Shown one piece after another: positions 24,969 to 34,086 of a stretch of DNA of 64,000 nt. Made by a program: the position numbers and the translations under genes. How positions within the stretch are numbered: position 1 is the first letter of the stretch; every line of letters begins with the position of its first letter. The notes below the pieces were generated by a model, which saw nothing but the letters and a program-made list of their open reading frames with translations, was not told the DNA's origin and did no database searches. Source of the DNA: Bacteroidota bacterium (GTDB taxonomy: Bacteria; Bacteroidota; Bacteroidia; AKYH767-A; 2013-40CM-41-45); assembly GCA_016713765.1 (NCBI GenBank), contig JADJON010000003.1, positions 1,054,001 to 1,118,000 of the forward strand, written 5' to 3'.

Positions 24969-25616
24969 ATGTCGGCCAACAGTTTCATTCAACTCTTCGT
25001 TCCCAAAGACCGGAAATTCTATCCCATGCTCGAACAGGCTTCCGCCAACCTGGTGGCGGTTTCCAAAGTCCTGTACGAACTGATGAATACCTCCAGTCCG
25101 GAAAAACGCATACCGCTTTTCCGCCAGATTGAAAAACTGGAACATACCGGCGACGAGATCACCCACCAGATCTTCAACGAAACCAGTAAGACCTTCATTA
25201 CTCCCTTCGACCGGGAAGATTTGCAGCGCCTCGCCAGCGGACTCGACGACGTACTCGACTACATCCACGGCTCCGCCAAACGCATTGAACTGTACAAGGT
25301 CGAAACGATGCACCCGAGCATGGTCAAACTCGCCGAGTTGATCATGAGCTGTTCCAATGAACTGTACAACGCGATCAGCGGATTGCGCAGCATGAAGAAC
25401 CAGATGAAGGTCCGCGAAGCTCTGGTGCGTGTCAACAGCATCGAAAACCACGCGGACGACATCTTCGATAACGCGGTTGCACGCCTGTTCGAAGACGAAA
25501 AAGACGCCATTCAGATCATCAAGATAAAGGAAGTGCTCAGCGCGCTGGAAACGGCCACCGATAAGTGCGAAGACGTCGCCAACGTCATCGAAACCATCAT
25601 CGTGAAACAGGCCTAA
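24969..25616 (+). CDS. DUF47 family PhoU-like protein
   Basis: Predicted 215-residue all-helical protein. LFVPKDRKFYPMLEQASANL, the pair of EKLEHTGDEITHQIF and SIENHADDIFDNAVARLF, and the repeated E/D-rich metal-binding helix motifs identify the DUF47/PhoU-like family that accompanies Pit phosphate carriers. It probably modulates the transporter. The ATG at 24969 is chosen over 24909 because the upstream residues are not family-like. The pit gene starts 20 bp downstream, so the two form an operon with the promoter region shared divergently with purN. Confidence 0.9.
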   Translation: MSANSFIQLFVPKDRKFYPMLEQASANLVAVSKVLYELMNTSSPEKRIPLFRQIEKLEHTGDEITHQIFNETSKTFITPFDREDLQRLASGLDDVLDYIHGSAKRIELYKVETMHPSMVKLAELIMSCSNELYNAISGLRSMKNQMKVREALVRVNSIENHADDIFDNAVARLFEDEKDAIQIIKIKEVLSALETATDKCEDVANVIETIIVKQA

Positions 25617-25636
25617 ACGGAACCGCCGAACCATCC

Positions 25637-27214
25637 ATGACACTGCTGATCACCGTCATCGTCCTCGCCCTCCTGTTCGATTTCATCAACGGGTTCCACG
25701 ATGCCGCCAACTCCATCGCTACGGTTGTATCGACCCGCGTCTTATCGCCGGTCAGCGCCGTGATCTGGGCGGCTTTGTTCAACTTCGTCGCCTTTTTCAT
25801 CTTCAAGGACCACAGCGTCGCCAACACGATCGCCAAGACCGTTCAGGACCGCTTCACCGCTCCTGAAATGAGCCCTTTGCCGATGATTCTGGCCGGACTG
25901 CTCGCAGCCATATCGTGGAATCTCATCACCTGGTGGTACGGGATTCCATCTTCTTCATCCCATACACTTATTGGCGGATTCGCCGGCGCTTTCATCGCTG
26001 CTTACGGTTTTGAAGCCGTTCGATCCGGTGTTGTCTGGGCAACGGCCATCTTCATCGTCGTCGCCCCGGTCGCAGGTATGTTGATGGCCTACCTCATCTC
26101 GCTCTGGTTCCTGCACAGTTTCCGAAAATCCCTGATTGCGAAATTCGTATCCATCACGATCATGGTCGGCGTGGCATGGGCTGTCTGGAATACGTTGGAA
26201 TTCAAGAAGGATTTCAATGGCGGCGCCTCCTATACCTACATGTTCGATCGCAAGGTGAGCAAGGACGAGTTGAAGAAAGCCCTTACGTTCAAGGACGATC
26301 ACTACAAAGAATATGCTCCGGTCATTGCCGCCGGTAAGGACAGTCTCGGCCAGCCGGATGCCAGTGGAACCGTGTACACGATCAGAACGGACTACCTGAA
26401 AAAGCCCGGACAAACGACCGAACTCTCCGAACTGACCGTGGCGATCGAACAAGGAATCGGAAAGACCAAAGCGGGTTATCGCTTGCTGGAAACACACCGC
26501 ATCAGCGAACAGGCTGATCCGAAAGAACGGTTCGATACTTCCAATCTGAAGAACGGCTTCGAAACCTATTGGCTGAAGGTCATCTTCCATGGCGCGAACT
26601 TTAAATGGATCCTGCTCGGCTTCATCGTGTTGGTAATCGGCGGCACGACGCTGGTCCTCAGTTCCATCAACATGTCGCAAACCAATACCCTGTTCAAGCG
26701 CCTGCAACTGTTCTCTTCCGCCGCCTTCTCGATCGGTCACGGTGGTAACGACGCGCAAAAGGTCATGGGTATCATCTCCGTCGCGCTCATCGCGAATGGC
26801 AACATCGCGAGCATGAAAGAGATGCCGACCTGGGTGCCGCTTGCATGTTATACCGCTATTGCAGCCGGAACACTCAGCGGCGGTTGGAAAATCGTTAAGA
26901 CGATGGGCGGAAAGATCACCAAGGTGACTCCCTTCGAAGGTGTTGCAGCCGAAACAGCCGGCGCGATCACGCTCTTCTTTACCGAAGGCCTGAAGTTCCC
27001 CTGGAAGATCGGCGGAGAAGTCATCAAAGGCATTCCGGTCAGTACTACCCATACGATCACCGGATCGATCATCGGTGTGGGTGCTACGAAACGACTGTCG
27101 GCGGTACGCTGGGGTGTTACCATCAACCTCGTTTGGGCCTGGATCCTGACCATTCCGGTGTCCGCTTTGCTGGCGGCTATTTTCTACGAGTTGATCAAAC
27201 TTTTCCTTCGATAA
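25637..27214 (+). CDS. pit: Low-affinity inorganic phosphate transporter (PiT family)
   Basis: Predicted 525 residues. Two halves carry the PiT signature: FINGFHDAANSIATVVSTRV near residue 14 and SIGHGGNDAQKVMG near residue 366. The helices around VSTTHTITGSIIGVGATKRL complete the core. It would import phosphate with a cation across the inner membrane. Between the halves, about residues 195-325 form a long polar insert (starts EFKKDFNGGASYTYMF). This is much longer than in small bacterial Pit proteins. A strong terminator follows at 27236. Confidence 0.92.
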   Translation: MTLLITVIVLALLFDFINGFHDAANSIATVVSTRVLSPVSAVIWAALFNFVAFFIFKDHSVANTIAKTVQDRFTAPEMSPLPMILAGLLAAISWNLITWWYGIPSSSSHTLIGGFAGAFIAAYGFEAVRSGVVWATAIFIVVAPVAGMLMAYLISLWFLHSFRKSLIAKFVSITIMVGVAWAVWNTLEFKKDFNGGASYTYMFDRKVSKDELKKALTFKDDHYKEYAPVIAAGKDSLGQPDASGTVYTIRTDYLKKPGQTTELSELTVAIEQGIGKTKAGYRLLETHRISEQADPKERFDTSNLKNGFETYWLKVIFHGANFKWILLGFIVLVIGGTTLVLSSINMSQTNTLFKRLQLFSSAAFSIGHGGNDAQKVMGIISVALIANGNIASMKEMPTWVPLACYTAIAAGTLSGGWKIVKTMGGKITKVTPFEGVAAETAGAITLFFTEGLKFPWKIGGEVIKGIPVSTTHTITGSIIGVGATKRLSAVRWGVTINLVWAWILTIPVSALLAAIFYELIKLFLR

Positions 27215-27235
27215 ACACGTCGAATCATGGTATTG

Positions 27236-27267
27236 AAAGCCCTTGCCAATGCGAGGGCTTTTTTATT
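27236..27267 (+). terminator. Intrinsic terminator of DUF47-pit
   Basis: Stem AAGCCCTTGC / GCGAGGGCTT with CAAT loop followed by TTTTTTATT. Confidence 0.9.
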
Positions 27268-27524
27268 GTCATTCTGTAAACTGGAAATAATCGAACCGCA
27301 TTTTTTCTTGAATTAAAATTTTCAATCATCATTACAAACAATTAAATGGCCAATTTGAAGGCATACCCGATGGTAATCGTCTTTTCAAATGTTCTATTTA
27401 GCAAGGCTTCACCCGGACATCCACAGGCCGGCCGGGCGGAAGCGAGCCGCGGATTTCTATTCACATTAAAGCTAAATCGTTCATTATAAGCAAGAAACAC
27501 GCCTGTCCGAATACCCTTCCTATT
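27268..27524. other. AT-rich intergenic spacer
   Basis: No coding frame, family repeat or hairpin recognised, apart from a short GC-rich patch near 27420-27460 (CAGGCCGGCCGGGCGG). The DNA leads into the acpP promoter. Confidence 0.6.
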
Positions 27525-27555
27525 TTGATATTAAGGTGAATCCCCTTTATTTTGC
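27525..27555 (+). promoter_or_regulatory. Predicted promoter of acpP
   Basis: TTG at 27525-27527, 21 bp, then TATTTTGC at 27549, a one-base-short TAnnTTTG. It is about 40 bp upstream of the ATG. Confidence 0.45.
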
Positions 27556-27594
27556 ACCTCATTCAAATCCCTACACAACTAAAACGGATCTACA

Positions 27595-27831
27595 ATGGCT
27601 GACATCGCAGCAAAAGTGAAATCCATCATCGTCGACAAACTTGGTGTTGATGAAAAGGAAGTGACCCCGGAAGCCAGCTTCACGAACGACCTGGGCGCTG
27701 ATTCCCTCGACACCGTGGAACTGATCATGGAATTCGAAAAGGAATTCAACATCGCCATCCCGGATGACCAGGCCGAGAAAATCTCTACGGTCGGTCAGGC
27801 CATCGAATACATCGAGAAAAACGTGAAGTAA
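27595..27831 (+). CDS. acpP: Acyl carrier protein
   Basis: Predicted 78 residues, acidic, all-helical. The phosphopantetheine attachment site is GADSLDTVEL with Ser37. It carries growing acyl chains in type II fatty acid synthesis, in the cytoplasm. FabF follows at 97 bp, the standard arrangement. The terminator between them (27847-27878) would allow more acpP than fabF message. Confidence 0.98.
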   Translation: MADIAAKVKSIIVDKLGVDEKEVTPEASFTNDLGADSLDTVELIMEFEKEFNIAIPDDQAEKISTVGQAIEYIEKNVK

Positions 27832-27846
27832 TCACGATTCTCCTTT

Positions 27847-27878
27847 CAAGATCCCCGGCCTTGTCGGGGATCTTGTTT
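27847..27878 (+). terminator. Terminator/attenuator between acpP and fabF
   Basis: Perfect stem CAAGATCCCC / GGGGATCTTG followed by TTTCTCCC. Its U run is short, so read-through into fabF is likely. Confidence 0.8.
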
Positions 27879-27928
27879 CTCCCTCCCTCCTTTTTTCCGT
27901 CTCTCAACCTCTAGGTTTCCCGCCTCCT

Positions 27929-29182
27929 ATGCAGCTCAAACGCGTTGTCGTGACCGGTCTTGGAGCGCTAACACCGCTCGGTAACTCTGTTCAGGATTAT
28001 TGGAACGGCTTGATCCAGGGTATCAGCGGAGCGGATTTGATTACCAAATTCGACGCGTCGAAATTCAAAACGCGTTTCGCCTGCGAAGTCAAGAACTTCG
28101 ACCCGAACAACTACTTCGATCGCAAAGAAGGCCGCAAACTGGACGGCTTTTCACAATACGCCTTGGTTGTAGCGGACCAGGCTGTAGCAGACGCCGGCAT
28201 CAACCTGGAAACGATCAACCACGACCGCGTGGGGGTCATCTGGGGTTCCGGTATCGGCGGTCTAAAAACCTTTCAGGACGAAGTAATCGCCTTCGGTCGT
28301 GGCGACGGCACTCCGCGTTTCAATCCTTTCTTCATTCCGAAGATGATCGCCGACATCGCGTCGGGTCACATCTCGATGAAGTTCGGTTTCCGCGGCCCCA
28401 ACTTCACCACCGTTTCCGCCTGCGCTTCCTCTACCAACGCGCTCATCGACGCGTTTACCTACATCCGCCTCGGCAGGGCGAACATGATCCTGTCCGGCGG
28501 TTCCGAATCCACCGTCAACGAGACTTGCGTCGGCGGCTTCAACGCCTTGCAGGCACTCTCCCAGCGCAACGACGACCCGAAGACCGCCTCCCGTCCGTTC
28601 GATCTCGATCGCGACGGCTTTGTCATGGGTGAAGGCGCCGGTTGTATCATCCTCGAAGAACTCGAGCACGCCAAAGCACGCGGCGCAAAAATCTACGCGG
28701 AAATCGTCGGTGGCGGTATGTCGGCCGATGCGTATCACATGACTGCACCGCATCCGGAAGGACTGGGCGCAGCCTTGGTTATGCGTGGCGCGTTGGAAGA
28801 TGCCGGCATGACGACCTCCGACATCGACTATATCAACGTTCACGGCACGTCAACCCCGATCGGCGATCCGCAGGAAATCAAAGCCATCCAGACCATCTTC
28901 GGCGAGGATGCGTACAAGCTGAACATAAGCTCGACGAAGTCGATGACCGGTCACCTGTTGGGTGCAGCCGGCGCCATCGAAGCCATCGCGTCGATCCTTT
29001 CCGTCGTGAACGATATGGTTCCGCCGACCATCAACCATTTCACCGACGACCCGGCCTTCGATCCGAAACTGAACCTGACCTTCAACAAGGCGCAAAAGCG
29101 CACTGTTCGCGCGGCCTTGAGCAACACCTTCGGTTTTGGCGGGCACAATGCTTCGGTCATCTTCCGCAAGTACGAAGGCTGA
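27929..29182 (+). CDS. fabF: Beta-ketoacyl-ACP synthase II
   Basis: Predicted 417 residues, the normal length. It condenses malonyl-ACP with acyl-ACP in fatty acid elongation. The catalytic triad is visible: Cys165 in VSACASSTNALIDA, His305 in NVHGTSTPIGD and His342 in KSMTGHLLGAAGA. It begins MQLKRVVVTGLGALTPLGN, typical of FabF. Downstream, rnc begins 20 bp after the stop at a TTG. Confidence 0.98.
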   Translation: MQLKRVVVTGLGALTPLGNSVQDYWNGLIQGISGADLITKFDASKFKTRFACEVKNFDPNNYFDRKEGRKLDGFSQYALVVADQAVADAGINLETINHDRVGVIWGSGIGGLKTFQDEVIAFGRGDGTPRFNPFFIPKMIADIASGHISMKFGFRGPNFTTVSACASSTNALIDAFTYIRLGRANMILSGGSESTVNETCVGGFNALQALSQRNDDPKTASRPFDLDRDGFVMGEGAGCIILEELEHAKARGAKIYAEIVGGGMSADAYHMTAPHPEGLGAALVMRGALEDAGMTTSDIDYINVHGTSTPIGDPQEIKAIQTIFGEDAYKLNISSTKSMTGHLLGAAGAIEAIASILSVVNDMVPPTINHFTDDPAFDPKLNLTFNKAQKRTVRAALSNTFGFGGHNASVIFRKYEG

Positions 29183-29202
29183 GCACAGCATCGTCCAACC
29201 GA

Positions 29203-29925
29203 TTGAGTTTCCTCTCCGGCATACGGCACCTCTTTTCCAAGGACAAATCGTTCGTCCGCGCCCTGCGCAACCTCCTGGGGTTTACGCCGCGTAACCTTTC
29301 CTTATACCATCTTGCGTTCAAGCACCGGTCCACTGCCGAAGAACATCCGAGCGGCATCAAGATGAGCAACGAACGCCTCGAGTATCTGGGAGACGCGGTT
29401 TTAGGAGCCATCATCGCCGAACACCTCTTCAAACGATTCCCCTTTCGAGAAGAAGGCTTTCTCACGGAGATGCGCAGCCGGCTCGTCAACCGCGAACAAT
29501 TGAACAAGCTGGCGGTAAAGATCGGTGTCGACCGCTTCATGCAGAACTCGATCGATCCCGGCGCGAAGAACCGCTCCGCTTACGGCGACGCGTTCGAAGC
29601 CCTGATAGGGGCCGTTTACCTGGACCAGGGATACAACGTCACCCGGCAGCTCGTCCTGAACCGCATCTTCCGGCATCACATCGACGTCGATGTCGTTGAA
29701 CAGACCGACAGCAACTTCAAGAGCAAGCTCATCAACTGGTGCCAGAAGGAGAAGCGCACGGTCGACTTTGAATTGGTGGAGGAAGTGGAAAATGGCGGGA
29801 AACGCCTGCTTCGCGTCCGGGTACTGGTGAACGGCGAAGAAGTGGCGCAGGGCGAAGACTTTTCGAAAAAGCGGGCTGAACAGATCGCTGCCGAAAAAGC
29901 GATCGGCATTCTGGGAATTTCCTGA
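29203..29925 (+). CDS. rnc: Ribonuclease III
   Basis: Predicted 240 residues. It cuts double-stranded RNA in rRNA and mRNA processing. The RNase III signature is NERLEYLGDAVLGAI (about 56-70), with the acidic residues of the second metal site in GDAFEALIGAVYLDQG. The C-terminus (about 165-240) is a double-stranded-RNA-binding domain (FKSKLINWCQKEKRTVDFEL ... KRAEQIAAEKAI). The start is TTG at 29203: this gives SFLSGIRHLFSKDKSF, which fits the family's usual N-terminus, and no ATG is available upstream of the conserved region. It follows fabF as in many Bacteroidota. Confidence 0.93.
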   Translation: MSFLSGIRHLFSKDKSFVRALRNLLGFTPRNLSLYHLAFKHRSTAEEHPSGIKMSNERLEYLGDAVLGAIIAEHLFKRFPFREEGFLTEMRSRLVNREQLNKLAVKIGVDRFMQNSIDPGAKNRSAYGDAFEALIGAVYLDQGYNVTRQLVLNRIFRHHIDVDVVEQTDSNFKSKLINWCQKEKRTVDFELVEEVENGGKRLLRVRVLVNGEEVAQGEDFSKKRAEQIAAEKAIGILGIS

Positions 29926-29986
29926 AGTCAGTAAGATTCCGGCGGGGCGGACGACGGTCGCATAATCCTCCGTAATTTCACACGGG

Positions 29987-30409
29987 ATGAAAAAAGTCGT
30001 GTTGCGGATCGACGAGGATGAACAGTACGGATTCGTGCTGATCGGAATCGTTTGCCAGCACCGCGATTATCGGCTCTGCCGGGAAATCAACCTGGCGCTC
30101 GACATTTCCCTTGCGCGTGATAACGATTTCGAGGTCTTCACCAAAAAGCGCATGGAAGCGATGACCTTCACCCGCTTCTCCTTCATCAACGAGGAAGAGG
30201 ACGAATATTATATGTTGGCGAACAAAGGCGACGGCGGAATGTTACTGCCGGAGCAGAAGCAGATCGATTACTTCCTCCTCATTCGCCCCGGGAGGAACGA
30301 GATCGACTCCGGCAATCTCTTGCCGGAACTGAAAAAAATCCCCATGATCCTCGGCGCCTACGCCTTCGAACCGAAAGAACTCAAGTCGCGCGAGAACCTG
30401 CTCTTCTGA
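29987..30409 (+). CDS. IPExxxVDY family protein
   Basis: Predicted 140 residues. The family's name motif appears as LLPEQKQIDYFLLI (about 85-98). The protein is acidic and soluble with a start MKKVVLRIDEDEQYGFVLIG. The family is known mainly from Bacteroidota, where it often lies between rnc and pyk as here; its function is not known. It lies 61 bp after rnc and 20 bp before pyk, so it is probably co-transcribed with both. Confidence 0.85.
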   Translation: MKKVVLRIDEDEQYGFVLIGIVCQHRDYRLCREINLALDISLARDNDFEVFTKKRMEAMTFTRFSFINEEEDEYYMLANKGDGGMLLPEQKQIDYFLLIRPGRNEIDSGNLLPELKKIPMILGAYAFEPKELKSRENLLF

Positions 30410-30429
30410 GCTCCTTCCCATCCAACCTT

Positions 30430-31863
30430 ATGGCATCCATTCCTTTCAATAAGACCAAGATCGTCGCGACGATCGGCCCCGCATCCAATACCTATGAAGT
30501 ATTGCGCGAACTGATCCGTGCCGGTGTCGACGTCTGCAGACTGAACCTCTCCCACGGCGACTATTCCGTACACCAACAGGTGATCGAAACGATCCGACGG
30601 ATCAACGAAGAACTGCGTGTCCATACTGCCATTCTGATCGATCTGCAAGGCCCGAAACTTCGTATCGGCCAGGTGGAAAACGAACCGGCCCTGCTCGTAC
30701 GCGGCGAAGAACTCGTGTTCACCTCGCAGGAATGTACCGGTAACGCGCAGCAGGTGTACATGAACTACCGTCAGTTTCCGCAGGACGTAGCCATCGGCGA
30801 CACCGTGTTGATCGACGACGGGAAACTGTCCCTCCGTGTCACCGGCACCAACCGCACCGACCGTGTCACGGCGGTCGTGGAGATCGGCGGCCCCCTTCGC
30901 TCACGCAAAGGCGTCAATTTACCCAATACGAAAATCTCACTGCCCAGTCTTACCGCGAAGGACCTCGACGACCTCCAGTTCGCGCTGCGCATGAACGTGG
31001 ATTGGATCGGTTTGTCCTTCGTACGCACCGCGCGCGACATCATCGAATTGAAACAGATCATCGCGCGCGAGGGGAAACGCGTCCGGGTGATCGCGAAAAT
31101 CGAAAAACCGGAAGCGCTGCAGGAGATCGACCACATCATCCGGGAAACCGATGGCCTGATGGTAGCCCGGGGAGATCTTGGCGTGGAACTTCCGATGGAA
31201 GATGTCCCCCTGATCCAAAAGATGCTCGTCGACAAATGTATCCGTGCATCCAAGCCGGTCATCATCGCCACGCAGATGATGGAAAGCATGATCAACAACG
31301 CCACGCCTACCCGCGCGGAGGTGAACGACGTGGCGAATTCCGTACTCGACGGAGCGGACGCCGTCATGCTGAGCGGCGAAACTTCCGTCGGCGAGTATCC
31401 GGTCCGCGTCGTGGAAAGCATGCGCCGCATCATCCAAACGGTCGAAACACAGGGTTATCGCTACAACCGCAATAACCAGCCCGACATCACCAGCGATACG
31501 TTCATTTCCGATTCGGTTTGCTACAATGCCGGCGTCATGGCTTCCCAGGTCGGCGCGCGCGCAATCGTCGGTATGACCCGTTCGGGATACACGGCTTACC
31601 GCATCTCCGCGCAACGGCCCTCCGCCGACATCATCATCTTCACCGATGTACCGTCGCTGCTCAGCGTCCTGAGTTTGGTGTGGGGCGTCCGCGGCTATTT
31701 TTACAACAAGGCGGTCTCCACCGACCAGACGATCCGCGACCTGCAGCAAATCCTGAAAGAACAAGGCCACGTGAAATCCGGTGATATCATGATCCACCTG
31801 GCCAGCATTCCGCTCGAAGAACAAGGTCGAACGAACATGATCAAACTCGGACGCGTCAACTGA
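30430..31863 (+). CDS. pyk: Pyruvate kinase
   Basis: Predicted 477 residues, normal length. It converts phosphoenolpyruvate and ADP to pyruvate and ATP in glycolysis. The start region is KTKIVATIGPASNTYEVL, the catalytic Lys lies in VIAKIEKPEALQEID and the metal-binding segment is LMVARGDLGVELPMEDVP. The C-terminal effector domain (about 350-477) is present. An M42 peptidase gene starts 8 bp after the stop. Confidence 0.98.
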   Translation: MASIPFNKTKIVATIGPASNTYEVLRELIRAGVDVCRLNLSHGDYSVHQQVIETIRRINEELRVHTAILIDLQGPKLRIGQVENEPALLVRGEELVFTSQECTGNAQQVYMNYRQFPQDVAIGDTVLIDDGKLSLRVTGTNRTDRVTAVVEIGGPLRSRKGVNLPNTKISLPSLTAKDLDDLQFALRMNVDWIGLSFVRTARDIIELKQIIAREGKRVRVIAKIEKPEALQEIDHIIRETDGLMVARGDLGVELPMEDVPLIQKMLVDKCIRASKPVIIATQMMESMINNATPTRAEVNDVANSVLDGADAVMLSGETSVGEYPVRVVESMRRIIQTVETQGYRYNRNNQPDITSDTFISDSVCYNAGVMASQVGARAIVGMTRSGYTAYRISAQRPSADIIIFTDVPSLLSVLSLVWGVRGYFYNKAVSTDQTIRDLQQILKEQGHVKSGDIMIHLASIPLEEQGRTNMIKLGRVN

Positions 31864-31871
31864 TCCCGTAT

Positions 31872-32918
31872 ATGGCTCTCAACATCTCCCTCCTCAAAGA
31901 AATCTGCGAAACGCCCGGGGCACCCGGCTTTGAACAACGCGTCCGCTCCGTCGTACTGCGTGAATTAAGCAAGTTGCCGGTTGATGTCAGCATCGACAAC
32001 CTCGGCAATGTCACGGCTTTCCGACGCGGCCGCTCGCCGAAGAAAGTGATGATCGCCGCGCACATGGATGAGATCGGTTTCATCGTCACGCACATCGACG
32101 ACAACGGATTCCTGCGCTTTCATCCGCTCGGCGGTTTCGACCCGAAGACACTGACGGCTCAACGCGTGATCGTGCACGGCCAACAGGACCTCATCGGCGT
32201 CATGGGCAGCAAGCCGATCCATCTGATGTCGCCGGAAGAACGGAACAAGACCGTGCAAATCCAGGACTACTTCATCGACCTCGGGCTTTCAAAAGAAGAA
32301 GTAATCAAACACGTAAGCATCGGTGATCCGATCACCCGCCAACGTGAGTTGATCGAGATGGGTAACTGCGTCAACTGCAAATCGATCGACAACCGAGTAT
32401 CCGTATTCATCCTCCTGGAGACGATGAGTCGTCTGAAAGATTTCCCTTACGATGTCTATGGCGTTTTCACCGTTCAGGAAGAAGTCGGCACCCGCGGCGC
32501 GAATGTAGCCGCGCACCAGATCGGTCCCGACTTCGGCTTCGGACTGGATACCACCATTGCCTTCGACGTACCCGGATCACAGGCGCACGAGCAGGTGACC
32601 AAACTGGGCAAGGGAGCCGCGATCAAAATCATGGATGCCTCGACCATCTGCGATGTCCGGATGGTGGATTATATGAAAAAGACCGCTGACAAACATGGGA
32701 TACCGTGGCAGCCCGAAATCCTGGCCGGCGGAGGAACGGATACGGCGCCGATTCAACGCATGGGGAAAACCGGTTCGATCGCCGGGGCGGTATCCATTCC
32801 CACCCGTCATATCCACCAGGTGATCGAAATGGCGGATCGAAACGACATTGATGCGGCCATTCGCCTGCTGACCGCTTGCATCGAAGGACTGGATACTCAT
32901 TCCTGGGAATTCCAGTAA
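31872..32918 (+). CDS. M42-family metal-dependent aminopeptidase
   Basis: Predicted 348 residues. M42 peptidases (FrvX/PepA-type) are cytoplasmic dodecameric aminopeptidases with two metal ions. Visible ligands and catalytic residues are His in IAAHMDEIGF, Asp in CKSIDNRVSVF, the Glu pair in TVQEEVGTRGANVA, Asp in GLDTTIAFDVPG and a C-terminal His in TRHIHQVIEM. The length is normal. It could also be annotated as endoglucanase M from older family names, which is misleading. It starts 8 bp after pyk, so is probably in the same transcript. No terminator is seen after it. Confidence 0.92.
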   Translation: MALNISLLKEICETPGAPGFEQRVRSVVLRELSKLPVDVSIDNLGNVTAFRRGRSPKKVMIAAHMDEIGFIVTHIDDNGFLRFHPLGGFDPKTLTAQRVIVHGQQDLIGVMGSKPIHLMSPEERNKTVQIQDYFIDLGLSKEEVIKHVSIGDPITRQRELIEMGNCVNCKSIDNRVSVFILLETMSRLKDFPYDVYGVFTVQEEVGTRGANVAAHQIGPDFGFGLDTTIAFDVPGSQAHEQVTKLGKGAAIKIMDASTICDVRMVDYMKKTADKHGIPWQPEILAGGGTDTAPIQRMGKTGSIAGAVSIPTRHIHQVIEMADRNDIDAAIRLLTACIEGLDTHSWEFQ

Positions 32919-32960
32919 GCGAAATTTACCCGTGATTATTCTGCGTCTGCGAAAAAGTGG

Positions 32961-32991
32961 TTTTGCAAATTGGCGCGAAAGATTATCTTTC
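32961..32991 (+). promoter_or_regulatory. Predicted promoter of the PAS-LuxR pair
   Basis: TTTTG at 32961-32965, 18 bp, then TATCTTTC at 32984-32991 (one mismatch to TAnnTTTG), 17 bp upstream of the ATG. Confidence 0.45.
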
Positions 32992-33008
32992 CGTGAATTT
33001 CCTTTTTC

Positions 33009-34076
33009 ATGATTGCTCCTGCACTTGAGTTTCTGCAACCCGCACTTCCGGTGTTCGACACCTCGGAAGATGCCGTGTTGCTGCTCGACCTGCACGGCAT
33101 CGTTCAATATGTAAACGGTTGTTTCCTGGACCACCTCGGTTTCAGCCGACAGGAAGTGCTCTATTCCCCCTGCACACGATTTCATTCCGAACTGAGTTTT
33201 CGCTTCGATGACTTATTGTCGCGCCTGGCCATGGAAGAGACCGTGGTACAGGACGTGACCTGTCTCGATAAAAAGCGACGCGAAAAACAATTCAGGCTCG
33301 TCAGCACTTTGCTCCGCGACATACAAGGACAAGTCCGCGGAGTCATGGTAGTCCTCAACGGGCGGAAATCGCTCCGGGAACAGGAAATGAAACACTTCGA
33401 GAATCAGCGCATGCTCCTGTCCGCGCTCAATGCTCGCAGGAACGAACTGATCACGATCATCGATGTGCAACTACAATTGACCGTCTTCATCTCCAATTCC
33501 GTGGGTTCGATCCTCGGATGGAGGCCACAGGAATACCTGGAAGGAGGATGGCCGTTTGAGTTCGCCAATTTCCATCCGGATGACATGAATCTCATCGCCC
33601 TGGTGTACTACCGGGAAATGGTTCGCCGGAACCAGAACAAGGAACTCGACGACCAACCCATCAAATGGGAATTCCGTCGTCGTCACCGAACCGCTACCTG
33701 GCGATGGATCCGGAGTGAATCGTACATTCTTGAACGTGATGAACGCGGCAACATCAAATACCTGATCAGCTTCGAACAGGACATCACGGAAGAAAAGCAG
33801 GGAAAGAACGAAACGGTCAGGCTGGTGGAATCACTGCTGGAGATGCCAGCGAGAAAATTCCCCGACCCGTTTGTCCTGAGCGGATATAGCCTCTCTCCGC
33901 GCGAAAAGGAATTGATCGGTCTCTTACAACGCGGATTGTCTGCCAAGGAAATGGCCCTCCGAATGGGCTTGACCCTTTATACGATCAACTCCTACAAGAA
34001 AAAACTACTGGCGAAGTTGAATGCCAGGAATTCCGCCGAGCTGGTGCGGATCGCGATTGAACATCACCTGATCTGA
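33009..34076 (+). CDS. PAS-domain LuxR-type transcriptional regulator, copy 1
   Basis: Predicted 355 residues. The N-terminal PAS-like domain (about 15-120: AVLLLDLHGIVQYVNGCFLD, DHLGFSRQEVL) is followed by a second PAS/PAC domain (about 155-265: GSILGWRPQEYLEGGWP, FRRRHRTATWRWIRSESYIL). A C-terminal LuxR helix-turn-helix (about 290-355: LSPREKELIGLLQRGLSAKE, MALRMGLTLYTINSYKKKLL) ends it. It has no receiver domain or membrane segment, so it should be a cytoplasmic one-component sensor. A paralogue follows at 10 bp. The signal is unknown. Confidence 0.82.
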   Translation: MIAPALEFLQPALPVFDTSEDAVLLLDLHGIVQYVNGCFLDHLGFSRQEVLYSPCTRFHSELSFRFDDLLSRLAMEETVVQDVTCLDKKRREKQFRLVSTLLRDIQGQVRGVMVVLNGRKSLREQEMKHFENQRMLLSALNARRNELITIIDVQLQLTVFISNSVGSILGWRPQEYLEGGWPFEFANFHPDDMNLIALVYYREMVRRNQNKELDDQPIKWEFRRRHRTATWRWIRSESYILERDERGNIKYLISFEQDITEEKQGKNETVRLVESLLEMPARKFPDPFVLSGYSLSPREKELIGLLQRGLSAKEMALRMGLTLYTINSYKKKLLAKLNARNSAELVRIAIEHHLI

Positions 34077-34086
34077 CTCGTTTTTT

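Noticed and set aside
25955..27052. 365-codon minus-strand frame opposite pit
   Set aside because: Antisense shadow with composition typical of reversed GC-rich codons.
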